A stretch of DNA of 52,709 nucleotides from Syntrophomonas zehnderi OL-4 (GTDB lineage: Bacteria > Bacillota > Syntrophomonadia > Syntrophomonadales > Syntrophomonadaceae): positions 115,955 to 168,663 of the forward strand of contig NZ_CGIH01000009.1 in assembly GCF_000983115.1 (NCBI RefSeq). Direction: 5' to 3'. Every line of letters begins with the position of its first letter. Within the stretch, counting starts at the first letter, position 1. Shown in pieces: positions 27,686 to 36,636 of the stretch. The translations under genes and the position numbers were made by a program. The notes beneath the pieces are model-generated. The model was not told the DNA's origin. It did not search any database and saw only the letters and a program-made list of their open reading frames with translations.

Positions 27686-29452
27686 TTAAAAGTTATGGGC
27701 CATGTTTTTCTTTTCGTAGCGGACAATATTTATGAGATTATCTTTGTTTAAATCATCCACCATATATAGTGCCCCTCCCGCCCGGTTGCACAATTTCTCA
27801 AGATAGATCCGGTTGGATTCCACCCCTATACATATGAAACTAATTTTGGTTCCTTCCAACTGGCCTGCGGCTGTTATGGCATCAGCCTTGGCATCCATCG
27901 TCCATAAAGGTACATTGGGAATCCCATCGGTAATTAAAACCAGGAGCGGGTTGCGCAGTCGGTTGGCTTGCATTAATTCTAATGCGGTCACAATCCCGCT
28001 GGCCAGAGGAGTCAAGCCCGCCGGATTAATAGTCGACAGTCCCCGGGTGAGAAGTTTCTGGTTACGGGTAAAGGGCACCACCACTCTACTGGAGTGTTCC
28101 TGGAAGGTTACCACGGCCACTTTTTCCTTGCCGGTCAGCAACAGGTGCTCGGCCAAAAAACAGGCTGCCTGACGTTTGTCACCAGCCATGCTGCCGCTGG
28201 CATCGATCAATAGACAGATATCCACCGGTACATAACTTTTTTTATCATAAAAATGCAGGTCTTCTTTTTGCAAGGTAAAGATTTGATCTCCCCGCAAAAA
28301 GCTGTTCTTTTTGGCCTGAATAATAGTCTCGGGCACGGCCAGATTGCCCGACCAATTTTTATCTGAGTTGTTGATCGTGCGATTATAATTGGTAAATTCC
28401 AAGTGGGTGCTTTTATGCTCCGTACTGCCTAACTTGCGAAACCGGCTGGCTCCGCCGCCCGGCATCTTGCGCATATTGCGCCTGATTTCGGTTTCTAATT
28501 CACACTGATGTTGGATAATATACTCATGCAGCTTAATACCCCGCTTGGTGAGCTTTCTTCCGGCAGGACCCTGTTTCATCAGTCCCAGTTCTTCCAACTG
28601 CTCGACATAATGCTCAACATCGCCCCACTTTTTCTTTTGGTATTCAGCCCCTTTACGTTTGAAAATATTGGTAGAATAGCATTCCATCCATTCTTCAATC
28701 TCTTCAACCCCGCCGAATTTCTCAGCCAGCTTAAGTACCAGCTGATTGACGTTCTCCTTGGAAGGCAACTGAGACGCATTCTGACCCTTGAATTTTTTCC
28801 AAGGCAGCTTCATATAGCCGGCAAAATTCTCCTCGGTCTTTTTTTGCTTGCCATGCGATATGTTGCGGACTTTAGCCAGGGTCACATCTGATCCTAAAAT
28901 TGCCGCTTCTACGGCTTCACTGATTACATAAATCAAGGGGTAATCATCACGGTTGAAGCGAGCCAGAATATGCACATGATCCCAGCCTTCTTCACCTTCG
29001 GAATAAGGCTTGATTTTTTCCTGAAACAAATCGTAGAGAACACCCTTGCCACCGTTGGTTGTAACAAATATTTTATTGGCGCAGGCAACCACCAGCCGGA
29101 AACGTTCATCCTCAGCATACTTTAACTGAGGATCTTCCGTTAGCAGGTGCTGATCCAGCGACCAAAAAATGGATTTGGCTACATCGCAGGGGTCGATATC
29201 GCCAGGCTTGTGATATACATCGATATGTATCACCTGATCCAGATCGACAAAATCCAGATAGGTTTTCCCGGCATCTCGATTAGTTAAAATCTTGATTTGG
29301 CCTTTGATCCGCTTTTCCGGCATACGGGTATGGGCTTTGCGGCTGACCACAGTGCTTTCACCTAAGCGCACACCCTGATCCTGGCCCAAATAAAGACTTA
29401 GATAATTCCCAACGGTGGTGGCATTGCTAATGTTGGACTGACCACTTTGCAT
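27686..29452 (-). CDS. VWA-domain protein, partner of the MoxR/ChlI-like AAA+ ATPase
   Basis: A 588-residue cytoplasmic protein. The C-terminal von Willebrand A domain (about 400-585) has a complete MIDAS: DASGS, a Thr in AGLTPLASG and LITDG. The N-terminal 390 residues do not match a domain I recognise but contain a winged-helix-like patch (EEWMECYSTNIFKRKGAEYQKKKWGD and GLMKQGPAGRKLTKRGIKLHEYI) and a stretch ending in RNMRKMPGGGASRF. The architecture parallels ChlD/BchD or CbbO-type partners that bind an AAA+ motor via metal-dependent VWA contacts. The AAA+ gene sits 18 bases upstream, so they form an operon. The client protein or cofactor is unknown. Confidence 0.82.
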   Translation of the reverse strand: MQSGQSNISNATTVGNYLSLYLGQDQGVRLGESTVVSRKAHTRMPEKRIKGQIKILTNRDAGKTYLDFVDLDQVIHIDVYHKPGDIDPCDVAKSIFWSLDQHLLTEDPQLKYAEDERFRLVVACANKIFVTTNGGKGVLYDLFQEKIKPYSEGEEGWDHVHILARFNRDDYPLIYVISEAVEAAILGSDVTLAKVRNISHGKQKKTEENFAGYMKLPWKKFKGQNASQLPSKENVNQLVLKLAEKFGGVEEIEEWMECYSTNIFKRKGAEYQKKKWGDVEHYVEQLEELGLMKQGPAGRKLTKRGIKLHEYIIQHQCELETEIRRNMRKMPGGGASRFRKLGSTEHKSTHLEFTNYNRTINNSDKNWSGNLAVPETIIQAKKNSFLRGDQIFTLQKEDLHFYDKKSYVPVDICLLIDASGSMAGDKRQAACFLAEHLLLTGKEKVAVVTFQEHSSRVVVPFTRNQKLLTRGLSTINPAGLTPLASGIVTALELMQANRLRNPLLVLITDGIPNVPLWTMDAKADAITAAGQLEGTKISFICIGVESNRIYLEKLCNRAGGALYMVDDLNKDNLINIVRYEKKNMAHNF

Positions 29453-29470
29453 ATCACCACACCCTTTTTG

Positions 29471-30685
29471 CTAGACCTCTTTCGGTGCCAGAGTTTTCTC
29501 AGTATTAATCAATTCATTACGGCCCAAATCTTTCAGAGGCCGACCAGTCATGGTGAAATACTCGTTATCTTCTTCAGTTTTCTTGGGGTTGTTTTTCTTG
29601 TTTTTAAAACTTAAGATACCATCCCGACTGCCCCGGGCATCTGTGTCGTTTACTATTTTAATCAGGGTATCTCCGTCCACCCGATGTTTTAATACCTGGG
29701 GAATCATATGGGTAATATCACTTATTATTGCCTGATCCCGGTTCTTTATGGTACTGTATAAAACAGCGCCTTGTTGCATCGCCTCTATTGCTCTGATACT
29801 TTCCAGATTGTGTTTCACATATAGACGGGCTATGTAATTTCTTAAGAAATCCGGCAGATCGGCTTTTTGGTAATTCTGAGCCCACTTTATTATGTTTTGA
29901 CGATACGTTTCATTTTTACTTAGATCAGCTTGATCATTCATTTCTTTGGAGCGGTTGATTTTATGGGTATGGGAATTTTCCTTTAACATTTGGGCCAGAA
30001 TATCAACTGAAGTAGGCCGACCCATGTAGCAGACCATGTCAAAACGGTCTGATAACTGCCTTCTTATTTCCTCCAGGGAACCGGGATCTTCGTCCGGATT
30101 GGAAGCCGCCCAGACAGATACGTTAACCTGGATATCAACTACCGGCAAACCGGCCTCTTCTATCTGCAAATGACCTGGTTTGTTGCCCATAACATCCAGC
30201 AGGATATCAGTAATCTCAGGAGACGTATCCGCTAAACGGTTTATTTCATCTATAAAAATAATCCCCCGGTGAGCTTGGGGAATAGTACCCGGTAGTAATT
30301 GGGCCTCAGGATGGGCACAGTCAGTCAGGCGCGCCAGATCAATACTGCCGGCAATCGTGCCTATCTTGGCCGAATGTGATATTTCCAGGAATGGCATGGG
30401 GATTTCTTCTTCCCCTAGCTGAGCAATTTCGTCCGGGCTCATGTCCCGGTGGATTGGACAATGCGGACGGGCGGGGTCGCAATTGTAGACACATGACCTG
30501 ATTCTTTTTATATTGGGAAGTATTCCTCTGGCCGCTCTCATTATGGTGGTTTTTCCCGTTCCCCTTAATCCTTCGGCATGAATATGCAATGGTTCACCCG
30601 CATATGAGGAGACTATGGACATCATGACCAAATCAAATAGGGCTTCGTTGCCTTCGTAGCGTTCGAGTTTTGAGAATGGGATCAT
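29471..30685 (-). CDS. MoxR/Mg-chelatase-like AAA+ ATPase
   Basis: A 404-residue ATPase of the ChlI/MoxR group. The start MIPFSKLERYEGNEALF has AGGAGG seven bases upstream. Walker A is GLRGTGKTT, Walker B IIFIDEINRL and sensor 1 VWAASNPDEDPGS; an arginine-rich RRQLSDRFDMV follows. Between the P-loop and Walker B is a Cys/His-rich insert, CVYNCDPARPHCPIHRD (about residues 63-79), a possible metal site. Such ATPases remodel or insert metal cofactors together with a VWA partner, here the next gene. A hairpin lies just upstream of the ribosome binding site. Confidence 0.85.
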   Translation of the reverse strand: MIPFSKLERYEGNEALFDLVMMSIVSSYAGEPLHIHAEGLRGTGKTTIMRAARGILPNIKRIRSCVYNCDPARPHCPIHRDMSPDEIAQLGEEEIPMPFLEISHSAKIGTIAGSIDLARLTDCAHPEAQLLPGTIPQAHRGIIFIDEINRLADTSPEITDILLDVMGNKPGHLQIEEAGLPVVDIQVNVSVWAASNPDEDPGSLEEIRRQLSDRFDMVCYMGRPTSVDILAQMLKENSHTHKINRSKEMNDQADLSKNETYRQNIIKWAQNYQKADLPDFLRNYIARLYVKHNLESIRAIEAMQQGAVLYSTIKNRDQAIISDITHMIPQVLKHRVDGDTLIKIVNDTDARGSRDGILSFKNKKNNPKKTEEDNEYFTMTGRPLKDLGRNELINTEKTLAPKEV

Positions 30686-31036
30686 GAGCATTCCTCCTAT
30701 CTTCTGAGAACCGGGTTTTTGCAGCAACCCGGTTGGTATACTGCTATATTAAATACAGCTAAAAAGTATACTTTCATTTTTCCTGTTTCAATATTATGAT
30801 GGACTCATTCCGCTCAATATCAGTTCATTTTTTCATTAAGTCCCAATTGAAACAGCCTTTTATATATTTTTTTCACCTCCGTTTTTTTTTGACGAACTTC
30901 CTTCCCTTTTTACTATAGCTTATCTTGTGATTCATTTCTCTATGTCTTGAGTATTTTGTAGATAAATGGGGATAACTTGCCGAAGTATATTCAAAAAGCA
31001 TCTATTTAAAGGTACAACTAATTTTCGCAAAAATAT
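30686..31036. other. Leader and intergenic region between the LytTR gene and the AAA+ gene
   Basis: No gene is seen. It contains the AAA+ ribosome binding site, a perfect inverted repeat at 30709-30734 and AT-rich sequence with scattered TATA-like hexamers on the minus strand (for example TTGAAA followed 15 bases later by TATACT). The spacing is sub-optimal, so no promoter is called. Confidence 0.4.
30709..30734 (-). promoter_or_regulatory. Hairpin in the 5' leader of the AAA+ gene
   Basis: Perfect arms AACCGGGTT (30709-30717) and AACCCGGTT (30726-30734) with an 8-base loop, ending about ten bases before the AGGAGG site. It could modulate initiation or mRNA stability, or bind a repressor as DNA. 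Function not known. Confidence 0.5.
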
Positions 31037-31062
31037 AAGGAAGCATCTATTTATGCTTCCTT
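31037..31062 (-). terminator. Terminator of the LytTR regulator gene
   Basis: Perfect arms AAGGAAGCAT and ATGCTTCCTT (10 bases each, 6-base loop) about 80 bases past the stop at 31142. On the minus strand an ATATTTTTG run follows. Confidence 0.65.
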
Positions 31063-31141
31063 AATAAGGGTTTTTAAACCGCTTTATTCTTTTTTATAGA
31101 TAGTTGGCCGATGTTCATTTACGATACAATCCGGTTTTATA

Positions 31142-31930
31142 CTAAACAATCCCCAGTTTTTCCCGCAATCCTTTGGCTCGGGAACGGCTTAAAATAATAT
31201 TTTTCTTTATATCATCCAGATTTAAAAGATAGGAGCCTTCGCCGAAATTTATTATTTCCTTTACATAATTCAGATTTACAATAAATGCCTGGTGGGCTCT
31301 GAAAAAATAAGTATTATCCAAACGATGTTCCAGTTCGTTAAGGGTATAATTACTTAAATAACCGAACTCGGTCGTACAAATATAGACCTTTTTGCCCTGA
31401 CTCTCACAATAAATAATATCTTCCGGGTTAAGCAAGACGATCTTCCCTTTTTCGCGTACTGGCAGTTTGTTAGCGTATAATTCCTGATTGCGATATCGAT
31501 CTATTATAAAATCAATACGCTCCTTAAGTCTGTTCATAACTATTTCATTTATATAATTAACATGGGCAATCTGCATTTTAGCTCTCTGAATGGTTTTTTC
31601 GATACGCTGCTGTTCAATTGGTTTTACAATATAATCCAGCGCGCCTAATTCAAACGCTTCTACGGCCATTTCCTTTTTTACTGTTACGAAAGCAAATAGA
31701 GGGGGAGGTTTAAGGTGTATAAGTTTACGGGCTGTTTCAAATCCGTCCATCTCCGACATGCTGATATCCAAAAACACCAGATCAACCTTTTTTTCCTGAC
31801 AGAAAAGCAAAGCTTCAAGGCCATTGACGGCTTCGCCAACAATGATGACATCCTTGATGTTTTCAAGGACATACCGTAAGACAATTCTCTCCCTTTCATC
31901 ATCCTCCACAATAAGGGCACGCACAGACAT
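31142..31930 (-). CDS. LytTR-family response regulator (orphan)
   Basis: A 262-residue regulator. The start MSVRALIVEDDERER is chosen because GGGGGG lies seven bases upstream; the ATG two codons earlier is too close to it. The receiver domain (about 1-120) has the acidic pair EDD, the phospho-acceptor in LVFLDISMSEMDG and a conserved Lys in LDYIVKPIEQQR. A linker leads to a LytTR DNA-binding domain (about 155-262: EKGKIVLLNPEDIIYCESQGKKV, then FFRAHQAFIVNLNYVKEI). No histidine kinase gene is near, so its partner is elsewhere. Targets unknown. Confidence 0.92.
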   Translation of the reverse strand: MSVRALIVEDDERERIVLRYVLENIKDVIIVGEAVNGLEALLFCQEKKVDLVFLDISMSEMDGFETARKLIHLKPPPLFAFVTVKKEMAVEAFELGALDYIVKPIEQQRIEKTIQRAKMQIAHVNYINEIVMNRLKERIDFIIDRYRNQELYANKLPVREKGKIVLLNPEDIIYCESQGKKVYICTTEFGYLSNYTLNELEHRLDNTYFFRAHQAFIVNLNYVKEIINFGEGSYLLNLDDIKKNIILSRSRAKGLREKLGIV

Positions 31931-32179
31931 GCTCATTCCCCCCCGAGAACACTATTAGATTTTGCAGATAATATATTTTCTTTCTTTTCTCTTTATTCTA
32001 ATATACCTATTTTCTGTTCATATAACAATATATTTTTGCATTTGGAGACGTTTATTCAACATTTTATAGATCTATTAATTTGTCCCGGATCTAATGATTC
32101 TATCACTTTTCAGAACCGGTCAGATCTGTTAACCTGTTAATTAAACCGGGAAGCTCTTATCAGTAAAGGAGTGGATGAT

Positions 32180-33055
32180 ATGCGCTATGAAGGAACTGTT
32201 TACCGTCCTCCCAGTGAAGCCAACAGCCTACTAATACAGGCAACCATTGGGTGCCCTCACAACAAGTGCAGTTTTTGTTCCATGTATAAAGGGAGCAAGT
32301 TCAAAATAAGAAGCGTTGAGGATATTAAAGAGGATCTTCTGGCAGCACGCGATTACTACGGACCTTATATTGAGTCACTGTTTTTCCCTGATGGCAACAC
32401 TATAATCATGAAAACAGATCAACTGGTAGAGATCTTTAGCTATGCCAAGGAAGTATTTCCTCCTTTAAAGCGTATTACTGTCTATGGTTCGGCTCGTTTC
32501 GTAAACAAAAAGAAAATAGAAGATCTGCAAAGATTAAAAGAAGCTGGTTTAACCCGTATTCATACCGGAATGGAGAGCGGTGACGATGTTACCTTGGAAA
32601 GGATTAACAAAGGCACCAATGCGGCTGAAATCATCGAAGCAGGGCTTAAACTTAAGCAGGTAGGTATCGACACCAGTGAATACTATCTGGTAGGCATTGG
32701 GGGCAAGGAAAGATGGCGGGAACATGCCCTGGAAAGTGCCAAAGTTCTATCTGCTTTTTCGCCGGATTTTATCCGTTTGCGAACCTTTGTCCCCATTCCC
32801 AACACTCCGTTGTATGAGGATTACCAGCAAGGCAGCTTTCAGCTTTTGTCACCGCACGAGGCTCTGAAAGAAGTTGGCCTTTTTATTGCCAACCTAAATT
32901 GTGAAGGCAGCATGGTCTTAAGTGATCACGTATCTAATTATTGGAATATAAATGGGCGCATACCAGATGACCAAGAGGAAATGCTGACCGAAATTAAACG
33001 GGCTCTAACCGTACCGGAAAAAAATTTCCGTCCCGCCAACATCAGCCGCCTGTAA
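32180..33055 (+). CDS. Radical SAM protein (Elp3/MiaB/NifB-like fold)
   Basis: A 291-residue enzyme. The start MRYEGTVYRPPSEANSL is chosen because GGAG lies eight bases upstream; a GTG three codons earlier lies too close to the same site. The 4Fe-4S motif is unusual in wording, CPHNKCSFCSMY (CxxxxxCxxC counting from the first Cys), typical of a radical SAM subgroup with an Elp3-like core. Later strands FFPDGN, VYGSARFV, IHTGMESGDD and LVGIGGKERWREHA fit the TIM-barrel SAM site. There is no obvious extra cluster or B12 domain. Function unknown; it precedes a DUF1285-like gene by 129 bases. Confidence 0.85.
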   Translation: MRYEGTVYRPPSEANSLLIQATIGCPHNKCSFCSMYKGSKFKIRSVEDIKEDLLAARDYYGPYIESLFFPDGNTIIMKTDQLVEIFSYAKEVFPPLKRITVYGSARFVNKKKIEDLQRLKEAGLTRIHTGMESGDDVTLERINKGTNAAEIIEAGLKLKQVGIDTSEYYLVGIGGKERWREHALESAKVLSAFSPDFIRLRTFVPIPNTPLYEDYQQGSFQLLSPHEALKEVGLFIANLNCEGSMVLSDHVSNYWNINGRIPDDQEEMLTEIKRALTVPEKNFRPANISRL

Positions 33056-33184
33056 TCCTAGTAGATACGTTACACCCAGTCATCCACGCCGGAGTCGCCG
33101 TGGGCTGGTGTGGATAGTAATGCTGCAATTCCATTTATTTGAACGATAAAGCTTGACAATTATTCGTTAAAGGGAGATGAATCT

Positions 33185-33610
33185 ATGGACTACCAGGAGA
33201 TAAAAATCGGCCGGGATGGTAAATGGTATTTTGGCGAAGCTGAGATGTTCCGCCGCAACATACTGCAGATACTGGCCCGAAACATTAATCAGGATGAAGA
33301 TGGCAATTACTTTATTCAAATGGGGCAGGAAACTAATCCGCTTATAGTCGAAGATGTCCCCTTCCTGGCTACAGGATTGGTAGAAAAAGAAAATCAACCT
33401 CTGAAACTGGTTTTTCATGACCTGCAGGAAATGGTCTTGGATCATGAACTGAAGCTTTACTTGCGGGGAGACGTGCCTTATATAAGTTTCCGCTGGGAAG
33501 CCGATACCCGGCTGAGTCGCGGTGTATACTGGAAGCTCAGTGATTACTTTGATTTCCGCGGCGAGGAAATATATATAGTACCACCGTTAAGGTTTCAGGA
33601 AACGCAGTAA
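33185..33610 (+). CDS. DUF1285-like conserved protein
   Basis: A 141-residue soluble protein starting MDYQEIKIGRDGKWYFGEAEM with AGGGAGATG-type upstream sequence. Features resembling DUF1285 are IxRDGxWYFxxxxxxR near the start, NQDEDGNYFIQMGQETNPLIVEDVPFLATGL in the middle and a C-terminal WKLSDYFDF. The family is mostly described from proteobacteria and has no firm function. It lies downstream of the radical SAM gene on the same strand and ends before a terminator at 33724-33763. Confidence 0.7.
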   Translation: MDYQEIKIGRDGKWYFGEAEMFRRNILQILARNINQDEDGNYFIQMGQETNPLIVEDVPFLATGLVEKENQPLKLVFHDLQEMVLDHELKLYLRGDVPYISFRWEADTRLSRGVYWKLSDYFDFRGEEIYIVPPLRFQETQ

Positions 33611-33644
33611 ACAGCTTGACGTTATTGCAGTTTTCTTGAAAGTA

Positions 33645-33710
33645 AGGCTAAGAGGGAGACGTGCAAGGGGAGAAAAACCCCGCGGGTACTGCCAAATCTT
33701 CCCTGCACTC
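33645..33710 (+). other. GC-rich potentially structured 3' region
   Basis: Between the DUF1285-like stop and the terminator, GTGCAAGGGG (33661-33670) can pair with CCCTGCAC (33701-33708), while GGGG/CCCC at 33667-33681 forms an alternative inner hairpin. I cannot match it to a known RNA family. It may be an mRNA 3' tail or a small RNA. Confidence 0.3.
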
Positions 33711-33723
33711 ATAATAGTTGTAT

Positions 33724-33763
33724 CCAAGGTAGGGGAGGCTGTAGAGTCCCTACCTTGGTTTTT
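33724..33763 (+). terminator. Terminator after the DUF1285-like gene
   Basis: Arms around CCAAGGTAGGGGA (33724-33736) and TCCCTACCTTGG (33747-33758), with one bulged G, followed by a TTTTT run. It separates this plus-strand unit from the convergent fusion gene. Confidence 0.85.
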
Positions 33764-33834
33764 ATAGCACCTGAAATCCTATGCAAAACAGAAAACTGCT
33801 TTGACCCTGCGTTTTTAAAAAACTTCCTTATTAA

Positions 33835-36510
33835 TTACAGGTTTTCGGCCATTTTAAGATGCAAGGAATTGCGGTAGATTTCTTCAATATCCTTATCATT
33901 TATTGGCTGGTTGCCCATCTTCAAACCTGCCAGTCCAAAACCATGCTTTTTAGCTATACTGCGCAGATATTGCACCGTCTCCAGGGAAAGCTTGCTGCCG
34001 ATACTGTAATCCCGTCTTTCCCCTTCCAGAGCCAGCAGAACCGTCTCGGACAGGCAGGCCAGGCTTACCCCGTCCTGGTACCCCAGATTAGCGCCGAAAC
34101 AAATAGTATCGGGATATTTAACCAGGCCGCCTTCCAGTATCAATACATCGTTGCGTTGATATGCCGCCGGGGCTACATCAGCGGGCCGGGCTACGTCACA
34201 TACAACTGCTCCCGACTTAAGATCATCCGCGAAGATTAGATATTCCGGCGAGTTACTGGTAGCAATAATCAGGTTGCAATCAGGCAGATCCCTGGATATG
34301 TCAATACTGGTTTTAATTGGCTCATCGATATTCAGATAGCTGCAGATTTCATTTATCATGGTCAGGGAAAACTCTGCCCGCTTCACTTTAGCTAAAAAAT
34401 CAGCGGCCAAAGCATCCTTTTTACCTTCCAGAAGGTTTATAACCCTAGACAGCCATAGGCTCATTCCCTGCGATTTTCCTGCGTGCAGACGTTCCAGGGC
34501 ATAATTCAGGATATCACGAGTCAGGGAGTTCAAACGAATTTTACTGCTGTTGGCGTGTTTAGGGTTGCCAAACAAGGTCATTCGACATAATTTTTCAGAC
34601 ATGATTAAAGCACAGGCCCGACCAATAGATCCGGTAGCTCCTATTACACCGCCATGGGCAGCGATAGGCTCGATATGCATTTTTTCCGCGCCCAGGAAAA
34701 GTGCCTCCATGCCCATCAGGGTCGTAAAACTATTGCCGCTGGTTATTGCTACGTTACGCCCGGTTACAGAACGTCCTCCCCTAGTCACGACTGAAGTCAA
34801 AGCTCCCAGGCCAACGATTTCCGCCCCCAAGTCCCGGCTCATATCTACAGCCCGGCCAATCATATCCACGGTCTGCTCATGCGGCAGCTGCATTATCTCT
34901 CGACCGCCATAAGGCACGCCGATCATCCAGCCTTCAACGGTCTGTCCGTTTTGCGAGCGGATGGCCGGCATATGACAGACGATCCCCGGATCTTTGGTAC
35001 GGCTTTCCCAAGCTAGAAAAGCATAAAGCTCTTCCCGGCTCAGCGAAGCAAAGGAAGGATTATTCAATACTACATCTTCTGGACCGGGATAATGGATAAT
35101 AAATGCAAATCTATGATCGACAGTCTCACCCTCCGTCAAGGTGGAGTGCTTGATTTTCCGGCTCTGGGGGCGATAATCTCTGATTTCATGCGGCCGGCTG
35201 TTATCCCCCAGCAGATAGCGGTAAAGCAAAACATAATCCCTGTTGTCCATAATCCGGCAAATCATTTCCAGCGCCTCAACCACTCTATCAATCTCATCAT
35301 ACTCTATGGTCAAGGCCGGTTCCAGCCGTAAGGTCATGGAACTGTTTAAAAATGGGGCCAGGCGAATCCCATAAACGTTCAGTAGAAAGCCGCTTAACAA
35401 GGCGGTAAATCCGCCCTGATCGGTCAGAAAGGCCATATCATAGGAACCGCAATCGTTCAAGGCGTGAAATTCAACCCCTACCATCAACCCCTGCCCTCGC
35501 GCCTCTTTGATCACATCTGGATAACGGGCTTGCAAATCCTGTACCTGTTTAAGCAGATAATCACCTTTTAATTTTATTTCTTTAATCATTTTCTGATCGT
35601 CCTGGCGCAGTTTATCTAAAACAGCCAGCCCCACCGCACAAACCACACTGTTGTTGGCAAAGGTTGAGCTGTGCAGCATTCCAAAATCATCGTTCCAAAC
35701 CCGGGGAGAACTTAGGCATACGCCTATCGGCAATAGTCCGCCGCCTAGAGCCTTGGCCAAAAGCATTACATCCGGTTCGATACCTTCATGTTCACAGGCA
35801 AATAATTTCCCCGTCCGTCCTAATCCTGTCTGCACCTCATCCACGATAAAAACTACTTCGTGCCGTTGGCAAAGTGCCTGTACCTCCGCAAGATACCCGG
35901 AATCAGCTACGATAATACCGCCTTCTCCCTGCACCGGTTCCACTATAAAAGCGGCGACATTGCCCCGATTTTCCTCCAGGGCAGTCTGCAAAGCCAAAAT
36001 ATCATTGAAGGGAATTCTCATAAAACCAGGTGCTGGAGCCCTAAAAGGCATCTGATAAGAATCTTTGCCGGTCGCCGACAGAGATCCCAGGGTCTTGCCG
36101 TGAAAACTGTTATGGGTAGAAATAATTATTTCCCTCCCGGTTGCAGAACGGGCCAATTTTATGGCCGCTTCTACCGCCTCGGTACCGCTTTGGCAAAACG
36201 TTGCATAACAAAGATCGCCAGGGGCACATTCGGCCAGAACATTGGCCAAACGCAGGGCTTCTCCCGGCAATGATGGCTGCACCAGACTGGGCAGACCCCT
36301 TTTTCTTACCCCTGCCAATGCTTCCCAAACAAACTCAGGGTTATATCCAAACGGAACTGCTCCATACTGGGCAATAAAATCCAAGTACCGATTGCCCTGG
36401 GCATCCTCAAGATAACTCCCTTCACCCCACACATAGTCTTTATCGAGTTTAAAGGTTGCAAATACGTCCCTTAATGTAGGGTTTAATAAATCATCGCGAA
36501 AAACAGTCAT
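33835..36510 (-). CDS. Fusion protein: class III aminotransferase + acyl-ACP/CoA reductase-like domain
   Basis: An 891-residue protein from MTVFRDDLLNP (AGGAGG five bases upstream). Residues about 1-425 are an ornithine/acetylornithine-type PLP aminotransferase: QSGTEAVEAAIKLA, FHGKTLGSLSATG, VEPVQGEGG, VDEVQTGLGRTG and the PLP lysine K253 in LLAKALGGG. Residues about 465-870 resemble cyanobacterial long-chain acyl-ACP reductase (AAR): LGALTSVV, TSGNSFTT, the nucleotide loop GVIGATGSIG (621-630), LEGGLVKYP, and LACLSETVLLALEG with Cys819 where AAR has its catalytic acyl-accepting Cys. An insert of about 60 residues (655-715) is extra. The likely chemistry is acyl thioester to aldehyde to amine, or the reverse. 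Substrate unknown. The gene stands alone. Confidence 0.82.
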   Translation of the reverse strand: MTVFRDDLLNPTLRDVFATFKLDKDYVWGEGSYLEDAQGNRYLDFIAQYGAVPFGYNPEFVWEALAGVRKRGLPSLVQPSLPGEALRLANVLAECAPGDLCYATFCQSGTEAVEAAIKLARSATGREIIISTHNSFHGKTLGSLSATGKDSYQMPFRAPAPGFMRIPFNDILALQTALEENRGNVAAFIVEPVQGEGGIIVADSGYLAEVQALCQRHEVVFIVDEVQTGLGRTGKLFACEHEGIEPDVMLLAKALGGGLLPIGVCLSSPRVWNDDFGMLHSSTFANNSVVCAVGLAVLDKLRQDDQKMIKEIKLKGDYLLKQVQDLQARYPDVIKEARGQGLMVGVEFHALNDCGSYDMAFLTDQGGFTALLSGFLLNVYGIRLAPFLNSSMTLRLEPALTIEYDEIDRVVEALEMICRIMDNRDYVLLYRYLLGDNSRPHEIRDYRPQSRKIKHSTLTEGETVDHRFAFIIHYPGPEDVVLNNPSFASLSREELYAFLAWESRTKDPGIVCHMPAIRSQNGQTVEGWMIGVPYGGREIMQLPHEQTVDMIGRAVDMSRDLGAEIVGLGALTSVVTRGGRSVTGRNVAITSGNSFTTLMGMEALFLGAEKMHIEPIAAHGGVIGATGSIGRACALIMSEKLCRMTLFGNPKHANSSKIRLNSLTRDILNYALERLHAGKSQGMSLWLSRVINLLEGKKDALAADFLAKVKRAEFSLTMINEICSYLNIDEPIKTSIDISRDLPDCNLIIATSNSPEYLIFADDLKSGAVVCDVARPADVAPAAYQRNDVLILEGGLVKYPDTICFGANLGYQDGVSLACLSETVLLALEGERRDYSIGSKLSLETVQYLRSIAKKHGFGLAGLKMGNQPINDKDIEEIYRNSLHLKMAENL

Positions 36511-36636
36511 ACGTTCCTCCTTTGTGCACATATTTGTGCAATAATAAGGGCTACATAAATTGTATATAACTATTCAGCTTTGTCAAATGCGAAAATGATT
36601 ATTAATTCGCGAGTGATTTTATTAAGCCATAAGCGA

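Noticed and set aside
27686-30685. True magnesium or cobalt chelatase (ChlI/ChlD).
   Set aside because: No large chelatase subunit and no tetrapyrrole or cobalamin genes are nearby; domain similarity alone does not support it.
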